Origin: an uncultured Oscillibacter sp.
Lineage (GTDB): Bacteria > Bacillota > Clostridia > Oscillospirales > Oscillospiraceae
Reading direction: 5' to 3'
Assembly (NCBI GenBank): GCA_910583785.1
Contig: CAJTZK010000015.1
Span: 1-52,542 of the forward strand
Length of the DNA: 52,542 nt
Part shown: one piece after another, positions 15,892 to 24,529 of the stretch
Layout: the number at the start of each line of letters is the position of its first letter
Position numbering within the stretch: position 1 is the first letter of the stretch
The notes under the pieces: generated by a model
Told to the model about the DNA's origin: nothing
The model's input: the letters and a program-made list of their open reading frames with translations, nothing else
Databases searched by the model: none
Translations under genes and position numbers: made by a program

Positions 15892-18800
15892 ATGTCGAGA
15901 AACATTCCATTTTTTGAATTTTTCGCCGAGCTTTCGGCGTCTCCTGAGCTCCGTCTCCGGCTGGCCGGGGCGGAGCTGACCCATGGCCGCATCGACCAGG
16001 GGGAGCGGTCCATAGAGCTGGATATGACGGTGAAAAGCCCCCTGGACCAGGGGTGCGTGCAAAGCCTGGAGGAGACGCTGCGGGCGGTCTACGGCTTTCA
16101 AAAAGTGGCGCTGCACGTCACCTGCGCGGCGCCGCCGCCTCCCGCGCCCAGCCCGGCTCCTCAGAGCGGCGGAGGGGCCAAGGCGGCTCCTAAGAAAAAG
16201 CCGGGCAAAATTCTCATGGGCAATCCCGTCAAGGCCCGGCCCGGCCCCATGTCGGCGCTGAACGTGAAGATGGGCACGGCCACCGTGTCTGGAAAGGTCT
16301 TCTCCTTCGAGTGCCGGGAGACCCGGCGGGCGGGGATGTGGCGGCTCAGCTTTGACATGACCGACGGAACTGGCTCCGTCACCGTTCAGAAGAACCTGGG
16401 GGCCAGGGAGGCCCAGGCGCTGGAGAGCGCCGTCAAGCCCGGCATGTGGCTGGTGGTCCAGGGAAAGATGGAGCCCACCTGGGACGGCAAGGACATCCAG
16501 CTGAACCCCCAGCACATCAACGTGACGGACCACGAGGAACGGATGGACACCGCCCCGGTGAAGCGGGTGGAGCTCCACCTCCATACCCGGATGAGCAACA
16601 TGGACGCCCTCACGGATACCAAGGAGGTCATCCAGGAGGCCATCCGCTGGGGCCACCCGGCCATTGCCATCACGGACCACGGCGTGGCCCAGTCCTTCCC
16701 AGAGGCGTGGCACGCCGCCGGGGACAAAATCAAGGTCCTCTACGGCGTGGAGGGCTATTTTATCAACAACGTGGATGACCGGATTGCCGTCCACGGCTCC
16801 CAGGACATCCCCCTGGACGGGGAGATTGTCTGCTTTGACATTGAGACCACGGGCCTCCGGGTGGACCGGGAGGCCATTACGGAGATCGGCGCGGTGGTTC
16901 TGAGCGGCGGGGAGATCACCGGGCGGTTCCAGACCTTTGTGAACCCCGGGAAGCGGCTGACGCCGGAGATCATCGGCCTCACTGGCATCACCGACGAAAT
17001 GCTCAAGGATGCCCCGCCGCCCAAAGAGGCCTTGGCGGATTTCCTGAAATTCGTAAACGGGCGGCCCCTGGCGGCCCACAACGCGGAATTCGACATCGGC
17101 TTCATCCGCAAGGGCTGCCGGGAGGCCGGGCTGGATTTCCAGCCCACCTTTATCGACTCCCTGATCTTGGCCCAGAACCTGCTGCCGGGCCTGGGAAAGT
17201 ACAAGCTGGACATTGTGGCGGAGCATTTGGACCTGCCCGCCTTCAACCACCACCGGGCCAGCGACGACGCGGCCACGGTGGGCTATATGCTGATTCCCTT
17301 TTGGAAAATGCTCCGCGAAAAAGGGGTGCACACCCTCCAGGCCGTCAACGGCGAGATGGAGAAACTGCGTCCCCTGGGGAACAAGTCCAACCGCTTCCCC
17401 AAGCACATCATCCTCCTGGCCCGGAACAAGACGGGGCTGAAAAACCTCTACCAGATGATTTCCGCCTCTAACCTGAAGTACTTCAAGCGGGTGCCCACCA
17501 TTCCCAAGAGCCTGCTGAAGGAGCACCGGGAGGGGATCATCGTGGGCGCGGCCTGTGAGGCGGGGGAGCTGTTCCAGGCGGTGAAGGACCACAAGGACTG
17601 GGAGGAGCTGAAGCGCATCGCCTCCTTCTACGATTATCTGGAAATCCAGCCTCTTTGCAACAACGCGTTTATGCTCCGCAACGGCGACGCAAGGGACGAG
17701 GAGGACCTCCGGGAGTACAACCGGACCATCGTCCGCCTGGGGGAGGAGCTGGGAAAGCCCGTCTGCGCCACCGGGGACGTCCATTTCCGGGAACCGGAGG
17801 ACGAGGTGTTCCGGCACATCCTCCTGGCCTCGAAAAAGCTCCCCGACGCCAACGAGGCCCTGCCCATCTATTTCAAAACCACCGATGAGATGCTGAAGGA
17901 GTTCTCCTACCTGGGGGAGGAAAAAGCCTATGAGGTGGTGGTGGCCAATACCCGCCTGGTGGCGGACCAGATCGAGCAATTCGAGCTGCTGCCCAAGGAG
18001 CTGTTCCCGCCCAAGCTGGAAAACTCCGAGGAGGATTTGAACCGCCTGGTCTGGGAGAAGGTTCACCGCCTCTACGGCGAGGACCCGCCCCAGCTGATTG
18101 TGGAGCGGCTGAACGTGGAGCTGGGCGGCATTTTGGGAAAATACGACGTGGTCTACATGTCCGCACAGAAATTAGTCCAGCGGTCCCTGGAAAACGGCTA
18201 CCTGGTGGGCTCCCGGGGCTCCGTGGGCTCGTCTTTGGTGGCCTATATGTCCGGCATCACGGAGGTCAACTCCCTGCCGCCCCACTACCGCTGCCCGAAG
18301 TGCCAAAACAGCGAGTTTGTCCAAGACGGGTCCTATGGCTGCGGCGCGGACATGCCGGACAAGGTGTGCCCCAAGTGCGGGACGAAGTACGAGAAGGACG
18401 GCTTCGACATTCCCTTCGAGACCTTCCTGGGCTTTGGCGGCGGCAAGGTGCCGGACATCGACCTGAACTTCTCCGGCGAGTATCAGGCCCGGGCCCACCG
18501 CCACGCCATCGAGATGTTCGGCGAAACCCAGGTGTTCCGGGCGGGGACCATCGGGACGCTGGCGGAGAAAACCGCCTACGGCTTTGTGAAAAAGTACCTG
18601 GAGGAAAACCAGATGACCGTGGGCCGGGCGGAGGAAAACCGGCTGACCCTGGGCTGCGTGGGGGTCCGGCGGACCACCGGGCAGCACCCGGGGGGACTGG
18701 TGGTGGTCCCGGCGGACAAGAGCATGGAGGATTTCTGCCCCGTCCAGCACCCGGCGGACGCCGACGATTCCGACACCATCACCACCCATTTTGAATACCA

Positions 18801-19884
18801 CTCCATGGAGGACAACCTCCTCAAGCTGGACATGCTGGGCCACGATGATCCTACCATGGTCCGCATGATGCAGGACCTCACCGGAGTGGACCCGCAGAAA
18901 ATCCCCCTGGACGACCCGGATACTATGTCCATCTTTACCTCCAGCAAGGTCCTGGGCTATGAGAACGACGAAATCCTGGGCCCCACCGGGGCCGTGGCCA
19001 TCCCGGAGTTCAATACCCGCTTCACCCGGCAGATGCTCATCGACACCCAGCCAAAGGACTTCAATACCCTGGTGCGCCTTTCCGGCTTCTCCCACGGCAC
19101 CGACGTGTGGCTGGGCAACGCCCGGGAACTGATCGTCAGCAAGACGGCCACGGTTCTGGAGACGGTGGGCTGCCGGGACGACATTATGCTCTACCTGATT
19201 TCCAAGGGCCTGGACCCCAAGATGAGCTTTAAGATCATGGAGTCCGTCCGGAAGGGGAAGGTGAAAAAGGGGGGCTTCGAGCCCGGCTGGGAGGAGGCCA
19301 TGCGGGAGCACGACGTGCCGGAGTGGTACATCGATTCCCTGGCGAAAATCGGCTATCTCTTCCCCAAGGCCCACGCCGTGGCCTACGTCATGATGGCCTT
19401 CCGCATCGCCTGGTACAAGGTCCACGAGCCCCTGGCCTTCTACGCCACCTTCTTCTCCGTCCGGGCAAAAGCTTTTGACGCGGAGTTTTGCTGCGCGGGG
19501 AAGGACGCGGTAAAGAAGAAAATCCGGGAGATTGAGAACAATAAGGACGCCACGGCCGTGGAGCAGAACCTGCTGACCACGCTGGAGGTCTGCTATGAGT
19601 TCTACCTCCGGGGCTTCCACTTTGACACCATTGACATTTACCGCTCCGGCGCCACGAAGTTCGTGATTACGGACGGCGGGCTCCTGCCGCCCTTCATCAC
19701 GGTCCACGGCCTGGGAGAGGCGGCGGCCCTGGACACGGTGGAGAAGCGAAAGGGGAAGGAGTTCATTTCCATTGAGGAGTTCGCCCTGTGCTGCAATAAG
19801 CTGTCTAAGACCCATATTGAGCAGCTGAAGGCCCTGGGGGCCTTCGCGGGCATGGCGGAGACCAGCCAGATTACCTTGTTTTGA
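15892..19884 (+). CDS. polC: DNA polymerase III PolC-type, alpha subunit
   Basis: A 1330-residue replicative polymerase of low-GC-lineage type, somewhat shorter than the ~1430 residues of B. subtilis PolC. After a short N-terminal region and proline-rich linker come the OB domain (about 120-215), the PHP domain (KRVELHLHTRMSNMDALTD near 222), the inserted DnaQ-like 3'-5' exonuclease (VCFDIETTGL near 312, HNAEFDIGF, HRASDDA), the zinc-binding CPKCQNSEF...CPKCGTKY region (about 800-830), the catalytic palm motif PDIDLNFSGE near 855 and helix-hairpin-helix elements to the C-terminus. Exonuclease acidic residues appear intact. Its presence strongly supports assignment to Bacillota. Confidence 0.97.
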   Translation: MSRNIPFFEFFAELSASPELRLRLAGAELTHGRIDQGERSIELDMTVKSPLDQGCVQSLEETLRAVYGFQKVALHVTCAAPPPPAPSPAPQSGGGAKAAPKKKPGKILMGNPVKARPGPMSALNVKMGTATVSGKVFSFECRETRRAGMWRLSFDMTDGTGSVTVQKNLGAREAQALESAVKPGMWLVVQGKMEPTWDGKDIQLNPQHINVTDHEERMDTAPVKRVELHLHTRMSNMDALTDTKEVIQEAIRWGHPAIAITDHGVAQSFPEAWHAAGDKIKVLYGVEGYFINNVDDRIAVHGSQDIPLDGEIVCFDIETTGLRVDREAITEIGAVVLSGGEITGRFQTFVNPGKRLTPEIIGLTGITDEMLKDAPPPKEALADFLKFVNGRPLAAHNAEFDIGFIRKGCREAGLDFQPTFIDSLILAQNLLPGLGKYKLDIVAEHLDLPAFNHHRASDDAATVGYMLIPFWKMLREKGVHTLQAVNGEMEKLRPLGNKSNRFPKHIILLARNKTGLKNLYQMISASNLKYFKRVPTIPKSLLKEHREGIIVGAACEAGELFQAVKDHKDWEELKRIASFYDYLEIQPLCNNAFMLRNGDARDEEDLREYNRTIVRLGEELGKPVCATGDVHFREPEDEVFRHILLASKKLPDANEALPIYFKTTDEMLKEFSYLGEEKAYEVVVANTRLVADQIEQFELLPKELFPPKLENSEEDLNRLVWEKVHRLYGEDPPQLIVERLNVELGGILGKYDVVYMSAQKLVQRSLENGYLVGSRGSVGSSLVAYMSGITEVNSLPPHYRCPKCQNSEFVQDGSYGCGADMPDKVCPKCGTKYEKDGFDIPFETFLGFGGGKVPDIDLNFSGEYQARAHRHAIEMFGETQVFRAGTIGTLAEKTAYGFVKKYLEENQMTVGRAEENRLTLGCVGVRRTTGQHPGGLVVVPADKSMEDFCPVQHPADADDSDTITTHFEYHSMEDNLLKLDMLGHDDPTMVRMMQDLTGVDPQKIPLDDPDTMSIFTSSKVLGYENDEILGPTGAVAIPEFNTRFTRQMLIDTQPKDFNTLVRLSGFSHGTDVWLGNARELIVSKTATVLETVGCRDDIMLYLISKGLDPKMSFKIMESVRKGKVKKGGFEPGWEEAMREHDVPEWYIDSLAKIGYLFPKAHAVAYVMMAFRIAWYKVHEPLAFYATFFSVRAKAFDAEFCCAGKDAVKKKIREIENNKDATAVEQNLLTTLEVCYEFYLRGFHFDTIDIYRSGATKFVITDGGLLPPFITVHGLGEAAALDTVEKRKGKEFISIEEFALCCNKLSKTHIEQLKALGAFAGMAETSQITLF

Positions 19885-19913
19885 TTCCGCCAAGACCGGA
19901 ATAGGAGGAACAA

Positions 19914-20096
19914 GTGAAAAACCAATGGAGAGGAATCGCCCTGATTCTGCTCAGCATCACGCTGATGCTCGGCGCTCTAGGGGATGGGTGGAGATACTTT
20001 TTCGATTTGAGTATCAGCTGGCAGCATGTGTTTGCGGCGCTTGGCGTTATTGGGGCCGTGATGGTGTTCCTGCCTGAGAAAAAGGGGAAGAAGTAA
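19914..20096 (+). CDS. Small two-helix membrane protein of unknown function
   Basis: A 60-residue protein beginning with GTG at 19914 (AGGAGG 8 bases upstream). Two hydrophobic stretches (GIALILLSITLMLGALG and HVFAALGVIGAVMVFLP) predict two membrane helices with a basic C-terminus EKKGKK. It lies 29 bases after polC and just before a terminator, so it is probably the last gene of the operon. No family recognised. Confidence 0.7.
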   Translation: MKNQWRGIALILLSITLMLGALGDGWRYFFDLSISWQHVFAALGVIGAVMVFLPEKKGKK

Positions 20097-20105
20097 AGAC
20101 TTATA

Positions 20106-20139
20106 AAAAAGAGAGAGGACGGCACGTCCTCTCTCTTTT
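20106..20139. terminator. Bidirectional terminator between polC operon and tetR pair
   Basis: AAAAGAGAGAGGACG and CGTCCTCTCTCTTTT form a 15-bp perfect stem with loop GCA; A and T runs on both sides let it work for both converging transcription units. It ends immediately at the stop of the minus-strand tetR gene. Confidence 0.9.
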
Positions 20140-20140
20140 A

Positions 20141-20704
20141 TTATGTATCCGCCTCCATGGCCCGTTTCAGCATCCGTTCCGTCATGCCTTCGCCCAACTG
20201 GCAGAGGCGGCGGAACTGCTTCCCCAGGTCATAGCGCATCCCATCGTTGAGCCAGGCCATGATCTGCCCGAAGCACTCGCACTGGTAGAAGCGGATGATA
20301 ATCGCCCGGTCCTCCGCCGGGATGGGGACGCTGCCGATGGACACGGCGGCGTAGTCCTCCACCACCCGGCGGCACACGTCCATCAGGCTTTGCTCGAACA
20401 GGCAGCGGTGGGCGGACTGGTTGATATGGAGGACTGCCTGGCGGTGCTCCAAGGCGAAGCTGGCGGCGGTCTCCAGGCAGTCCGCCAGGGACAGGGCCGG
20501 GCTCTGGGCGGCAATAATGCGGTCCGCCTGGTCCGTGACCAGTTCCTCCAGCAGGGCGGGAATGTCCTTGAAGTGATAGTAAAAAGTGTTCCGGTTGACC
20601 CCGCAGCCCTGGACGATGTCCTTGACGGTGATTTCCCGGAGGGGGCGTTCCTCCAGCTGGCGGAGGAAGGAGGCCTTGAGGGCCTCCCTGGCGGGAGCGG
20701 TCAT
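20141..20704 (-). CDS. TetR/AcrR family regulator (second gene of pair)
   Basis: A 187-residue TetR protein with the N-terminal HTH ITVKDIVQGCGVNRNTFYYHFKD (residues ~24-46) and a helical C-terminal sensor domain of the kind seen in Clostridia (TetR_C_8-like). Its start codon overlaps the stop of the upstream tetR gene (20701-20704), so the two are translationally coupled. Two different regulators in one operon, divergent from an exporter, suggests that both act on that exporter, perhaps as separate sensors or as a heterodimer; this is inference. Confidence 0.88.
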   Translation of the reverse strand: MTAPAREALKASFLRQLEERPLREITVKDIVQGCGVNRNTFYYHFKDIPALLEELVTDQADRIIAAQSPALSLADCLETAASFALEHRQAVLHINQSAHRCLFEQSLMDVCRRVVEDYAAVSIGSVPIPAEDRAIIIRFYQCECFGQIMAWLNDGMRYDLGKQFRRLCQLGEGMTERMLKRAMEADT

Positions 20705-21306
20705 AAGGGCCTCCTTTCTCCGCTGGGGAAGAGCCCGGCGGCGGCGCTGTCCGCCATGCGCTGGGCGGCGGAGAGAAGCTCCGCCTTCGGCAGGGCCATA
20801 TCCTTCTCAAACCACTCCGACAGCAGGCCGATAAAGCCCCAGGCCAGGAAGTTCAGCAGGTAGTCCGCCAGCCGGGGGTCCGCGGGGTGGAACCAGGTTT
20901 TGACTAACGGCGCGCCGTTCTCCTGGACCAGCCTCTGGATGGACTGGAAAAAGCCGCTGGCCTCGCTGCTGGCAAACAAAACCGCGCAGATCTCCCGGTG
21001 CTCCACGGCGAAGTCCAGCACCGGCTCAAACACCGGGGCCACGCTGCCCACGGCCACGGTTTCCTGCATGTGCGCGTCCACCAGGGCCTGGAGCTCCGAC
21101 AGCAGGTCCTCCTCCACGCTTTGCAGCAGCTCTGCGGTTCCGGCGTAATGCAGGTAAAAGGTAGCCCGGTTCATATCCGCCGCGTCGGTCACGTCCCGGA
21201 CGGAGATTTCGGAGAAGGCCTTCCGTTTCATCAGTTCCAGGAGGCTTTCCTTTAATAGTTTGCGGGACCGCCGGGCCCGGCGGTCTTCGGGGTTTTTCAA
21301 CATCAT
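20701..21306 (-). CDS. TetR/AcrR family regulator (first gene of pair)
   Basis: A 201-residue TetR protein: basic N-terminus (RRARRSRKLLKESLLELM), HTH ISVRDVTDAADMNRATFYLHYAG near residues 33-55, then an all-helical ligand-binding domain. The start may be the ATG at 21306 or the adjacent ATG at 21303; both follow GGAGGGCG. It is transcribed from a strong promoter that overlaps the promoter of the divergent exported-protein/MMPL operon. Confidence 0.9.
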   Translation of the reverse strand: MMLKNPEDRRARRSRKLLKESLLELMKRKAFSEISVRDVTDAADMNRATFYLHYAGTAELLQSVEEDLLSELQALVDAHMQETVAVGSVAPVFEPVLDFAVEHREICAVLFASSEASGFFQSIQRLVQENGAPLVKTWFHPADPRLADYLLNFLAWGFIGLLSEWFEKDMALPKAELLSAAQRMADSAAAGLFPSGERRPL

Positions 21307-21349
21307 CGCCCTCCTTCGGACAAGCTAGGCATTTGCTTCCTTTTGCCTA

Positions 21350-21378
21350 TTGACTGGATTTCCTGCTTTTACTATAAT
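21350..21378 (+). promoter_or_regulatory. Promoter of the exported protein-MMPL operon
   Basis: TTGACT (21350-21355), 17-base spacer, TATAAT (21373-21378), near-perfect consensus. The predicted start is about 60 bases before the ATG. The -10 overlaps that of the opposing promoter. Confidence 0.85.
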
Positions 21379-21399
21379 CGACTCAAGTTAATAAGTCAA
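21371..21399 (-). promoter_or_regulatory. Promoter of the tetR pair
   Basis: Minus strand TTGACT (21399-21394), 17-base spacer, TATAGT (21376-21371). It shares four bases of its -10 with the plus-strand -10, so RNA polymerase cannot occupy both at once. Confidence 0.8.
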
Positions 21400-21400
21400 C
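21387..21400. promoter_or_regulatory. Candidate TetR operator
   Basis: GTTAATAAGTCAAC is an imperfect 14-bp dyad (GTTxA...TxAAC) covering the -35 of the tetR promoter and the predicted start site of the MMPL operon. A related half-site, GTTGATTATT, lies at 21423-21432. Position fits an operator for one or both TetR proteins; binding is inferred. Confidence 0.45.
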
Positions 21401-21445
21401 ACAAATCTTTTATTTGACAGAAGTTGATTATTTGGGGGAATTACG

Positions 21446-24400
21446 ATGACTAGGCAAACCATGAGGAAACGCGTGTCCGCCCTGGCCCTGGCGGCGGTTT
21501 TAACTGTGACACTGAGTGTACCCGCTGGAGCGGCGGAGGCCATCGGCAACGGCGTGGCCCCCGTGTACGATGAGGCGTACTACGCCACGCTGGATTACTA
21601 CGGAAACCTGCTGAAGGGCAGCGTGGTGAAAAGCTACGCCATGAACGGCCTGGACTGCCTGACAGACTACGGCGCTTACGACGAGGTGGTAAACCTCACA
21701 GACAGCTCCGCCCCGGTGGCCGGGGAGGAAGGGTGTACCTCCTTCCAGTTCCCCGGCGGTGCACCGGACCACTTCTACTTTGAAGGCAAGACCAAGAAGC
21801 CCTTTGAGGACCTGCCCTGGACCATCGCCCTGCGCTACACCCTCAATGGGGTCCCGGCCAGGGCGGAAGACCTGGCCGGGCAGCAGGGTGTGGTGGAAAT
21901 CCTCCTGGACATAGTGCCCAACGAGAGCGCCAGCAGCTACGCCCGGTATAATTACACCCTGGCGGCCACGGCCCTCTTTAACCAGGACGACATCCTCTCT
22001 TTGGAAGCGGAAGGGGCCCAGGTCCAGCTGGTGGGCAACCTGCGGACGGTTCTCTTCCTCTGCCTCCCCGGGGAAGAGCAGCACTTTACCATCCGGGTGG
22101 GCAGCAACGATTTCTCCTTCGGCGGCCTGACGGTACTGATGATGCCCGCCACCCTGGCCCAGCTGGAGGAGATCGCCAAGCTCAGCGAGCGGAAAGACGA
22201 CCTGGAGGAGGACTACCGGGCCCTCTCCGGCAGCCTCGACGAGCTTCTGGACGCCCTGGCGGACATCCAGAACGGCCTCTATGCCTCCGCCAAGGGGCTG
22301 GACCAGCTGGACGCGGCCCGGGGCACCTTCTCCGGCGGCAAGGGCGCGCTGTACAGCGGCACCAGCCGCCTACGGGAGGACCTGGGCAATCTGGCGGAGG
22401 TCCTGGCCCCGGTGGAACAGCGGGTCCAGGTTTTGAGCCAGACTGTAACGGACTCCAAGGCCGTCCTCAATGAGATGACAGACGCCACCGTGACCCTCCA
22501 GAGCCAGCTGGCGGACATGGAGGAGGCCCTTTACGGCCTGGAACAGGGAACCTATGACCTGCGGAGCGTGATTCGCTTGGCGGCGGGCATGGAGAACAGC
22601 CTCCTCCGGCTGGAGAGCGCCCTGGGCGGCGTCCACGTGGGAGGCGGCAGCGTGGCCACCGACAGCCGGGGGCTGGTGGAAAAGGTGAAAAACGTCCATG
22701 GCGCGTATGCGGCGGAGGACACGGAGACCTTCCTCCAGAAAATGCTGGAGGCCCAGGGCGTGGGCAGCGCGGAGGCCCGGGCCAAGGCGGCGGGGATGAA
22801 CCAGCTGCTGGAAGCGGATAAGGCGGGCCTCCCGGTGCCCCCGGAACAGCAGGGGGCCCTGTCGGCGGCGAAGCAGATGGAAGCGCTCCACCAGGCGAAG
22901 AAGCAGACGAATATGGGCTTCCGGGACTTCTGCGGCCAGGTGACCCAGGACCCGGATACGGCCAAGCAGATGAATGACCTCTGGCTGATCTACAGCAGCG
23001 GCGGCTCTGTCTCCGGAAAAGCGGCCCTGCGGAACCGAGCGGCCTCTGAGATTCCGGTCATCGTTCCCCCGGTTTCAGAGCAGGCTCAGCCTCCGGCGGG
23101 GCCTGAACCTGGGGAACAGCTTTCCGGGCCCTCTCAGTCCCCGGACCAGTCCCAGGAAACGACGGCACCCGAAACCTCCGGCGGAACGCCGGAGACGCCG
23201 GAACTGCCGGAAAAGCCCGCCGTTCCGGAAGGACCAGAGCAGCCTGGCCCGGAGGAAACCGGGAAGTCCGGCCCGGAGGCAGAAACTCCGCCAGAGGCTT
23301 CCCAGGAGCAGGAGGCCTCCGAGGCCCTGGATATGCTTAAAAAGGGACAGATGTCGGCCCGCCTGGTTGTTTACGAGAGCCTGGATGGCGGAGACAGCGG
23401 AGATTCCGATGGAGACAGCAGTTCCAGCGGAGACAGCAGCTCCAGCGGAGACAGCAGCTCCAGCGGAGACAGCAGTTCCAGCGGAGACAGCAGCTCCAGC
23501 GGAGACAGCGGCTCCAGCGGAGACAGCAGTTCCAGCGGAGACAGCGGCTCCAGCGGAGACAGCGGTTCCAGCGGAGACGGCGGTTCCAGCGGAGACGGCG
23601 GTTCCAGCGGAGACAGCGGCTCCAGCGGAGACAGCGGCTCCAGCGGAGACAGCGGCCCCTCCGGTCCCAGCAATCCTTCCAACCCCGATACTCCCTCTAA
23701 TCCCAGCAAGCCCCCGGAGGATGGCACCGTGGGCGGCGCGGTGGTGGACTTGATCACCAGCGGCTTGGATAGCGCCACCGCCCGGATCGATGCGATCCAG
23801 AGCCAGCTCAACGCCTCCCTCAACCAGATCAAGCGTCCCACCGCTGCCGTGGCGGGGGACCTGGCGAACCTCTGCGGGGAGCTGGACATCCTGCTGCGGG
23901 ACCTGGACGACGCGGAGGACCTGATGGCCGCCCTGGGCCAGTCCGCCGGGACCCTGCGGGAGATTCTGGAGGACGTAGACGCCCTGCGGACCGTGCTGGA
24001 CGGCTATGAGCCTACCCTTCAGGAGGCCCTGGCCAACACGGGGACCCTCAGCGCCTCCGCCGTCACCACCATCCGGGACACGGAGGCCCTGCTCACCGAT
24101 GCGGAAAACCTGGCCCGCTCCACGGGGAAGGACCTGGACGCGGGGACGAAGCAGTCCCTCCGGGGCCTCTCCGCCGCCCTGCGGCAGACCGCCAAGGCCC
24201 TGGCCACCACGAAACAGGTGAAGGAGGCCAAAAACACCGTCACCCAAATTATCGAGGATACCTGGAACGAATACACCGGAGACGTGAACAACATCCTGCT
24301 GATGGATGCCACGGCGGAGCCGGTCTCTCTGACGGACGAGCGGAATCCTGCCCCGGAGAGCATCCAGGTTCTCATCCGCACCCAGGAGATCAAGGAGGAG

Positions 24401-24514
24401 AAGGCGGAGGAGGACGGGGCGTCCGCCGCCGACAAGGAGAAGTCCACCTTCTGGGGCCGTGTGGCCCGGATGTTCCGGGATTTCTGGAGCGCCGTCACCG
24501 GCGTCTTCCACTGA
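21446..24514 (+). CDS. Exported coiled-coil protein with low-complexity spacer, MMPL partner
   Basis: A 1022-residue protein with a classical signal peptide (basic start, ALALAAVLTVTLSVPAGA, cleavage near residue 28). A globular N-terminal domain (about 30-225) is followed by a helical coiled-coil-like region (about 230-400), a Pro/Glu-rich stretch (about 525-610), about 14 copies of a GDSxSS hexapeptide (about 656-739), a second helical region (about 760-930) and a C-terminal amphipathic segment STFWGRVARMFRDFWSAVTG. I see no clear transmembrane helix after the signal. It lies 15 bases before an MMPL exporter and probably acts with it outside the membrane, as an adaptor or substrate-delivery partner. 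I cannot name a family with confidence. Confidence 0.8.
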   Translation: MTRQTMRKRVSALALAAVLTVTLSVPAGAAEAIGNGVAPVYDEAYYATLDYYGNLLKGSVVKSYAMNGLDCLTDYGAYDEVVNLTDSSAPVAGEEGCTSFQFPGGAPDHFYFEGKTKKPFEDLPWTIALRYTLNGVPARAEDLAGQQGVVEILLDIVPNESASSYARYNYTLAATALFNQDDILSLEAEGAQVQLVGNLRTVLFLCLPGEEQHFTIRVGSNDFSFGGLTVLMMPATLAQLEEIAKLSERKDDLEEDYRALSGSLDELLDALADIQNGLYASAKGLDQLDAARGTFSGGKGALYSGTSRLREDLGNLAEVLAPVEQRVQVLSQTVTDSKAVLNEMTDATVTLQSQLADMEEALYGLEQGTYDLRSVIRLAAGMENSLLRLESALGGVHVGGGSVATDSRGLVEKVKNVHGAYAAEDTETFLQKMLEAQGVGSAEARAKAAGMNQLLEADKAGLPVPPEQQGALSAAKQMEALHQAKKQTNMGFRDFCGQVTQDPDTAKQMNDLWLIYSSGGSVSGKAALRNRAASEIPVIVPPVSEQAQPPAGPEPGEQLSGPSQSPDQSQETTAPETSGGTPETPELPEKPAVPEGPEQPGPEETGKSGPEAETPPEASQEQEASEALDMLKKGQMSARLVVYESLDGGDSGDSDGDSSSSGDSSSSGDSSSSGDSSSSGDSSSSGDSGSSGDSSSSGDSGSSGDSGSSGDGGSSGDGGSSGDSGSSGDSGSSGDSGPSGPSNPSNPDTPSNPSKPPEDGTVGGAVVDLITSGLDSATARIDAIQSQLNASLNQIKRPTAAVAGDLANLCGELDILLRDLDDAEDLMAALGQSAGTLREILEDVDALRTVLDGYEPTLQEALANTGTLSASAVTTIRDTEALLTDAENLARSTGKDLDAGTKQSLRGLSAALRQTAKALATTKQVKEAKNTVTQIIEDTWNEYTGDVNNILLMDATAEPVSLTDERNPAPESIQVLIRTQEIKEEKAEEDGASAADKEKSTFWGRVARMFRDFWSAVTGVFH
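23413..23664 (+). repeat. In-frame 18-bp tandem repeat
   Basis: About 14 near-identical 18-base units, consensus GGAGACAGCAGCTCCAGC, encode the GDSSSS/GDSGSS hexapeptide inside the exported protein. Unit length is a multiple of three, so copy-number changes would alter linker length without a frameshift. Confidence 0.9.
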
Positions 24515-24529
24515 CGGGAGGGAACCGCC

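Noticed and set aside
15754..18066. 770-codon minus-strand open frame
   Set aside because: Antisense to polC; its composition is that of a GC-skew shadow, and polC is unambiguous.
23413..23664. CRISPR-like array
   Set aside because: The units are contiguous 18-base tandem copies with no unique spacers and are translated in frame.
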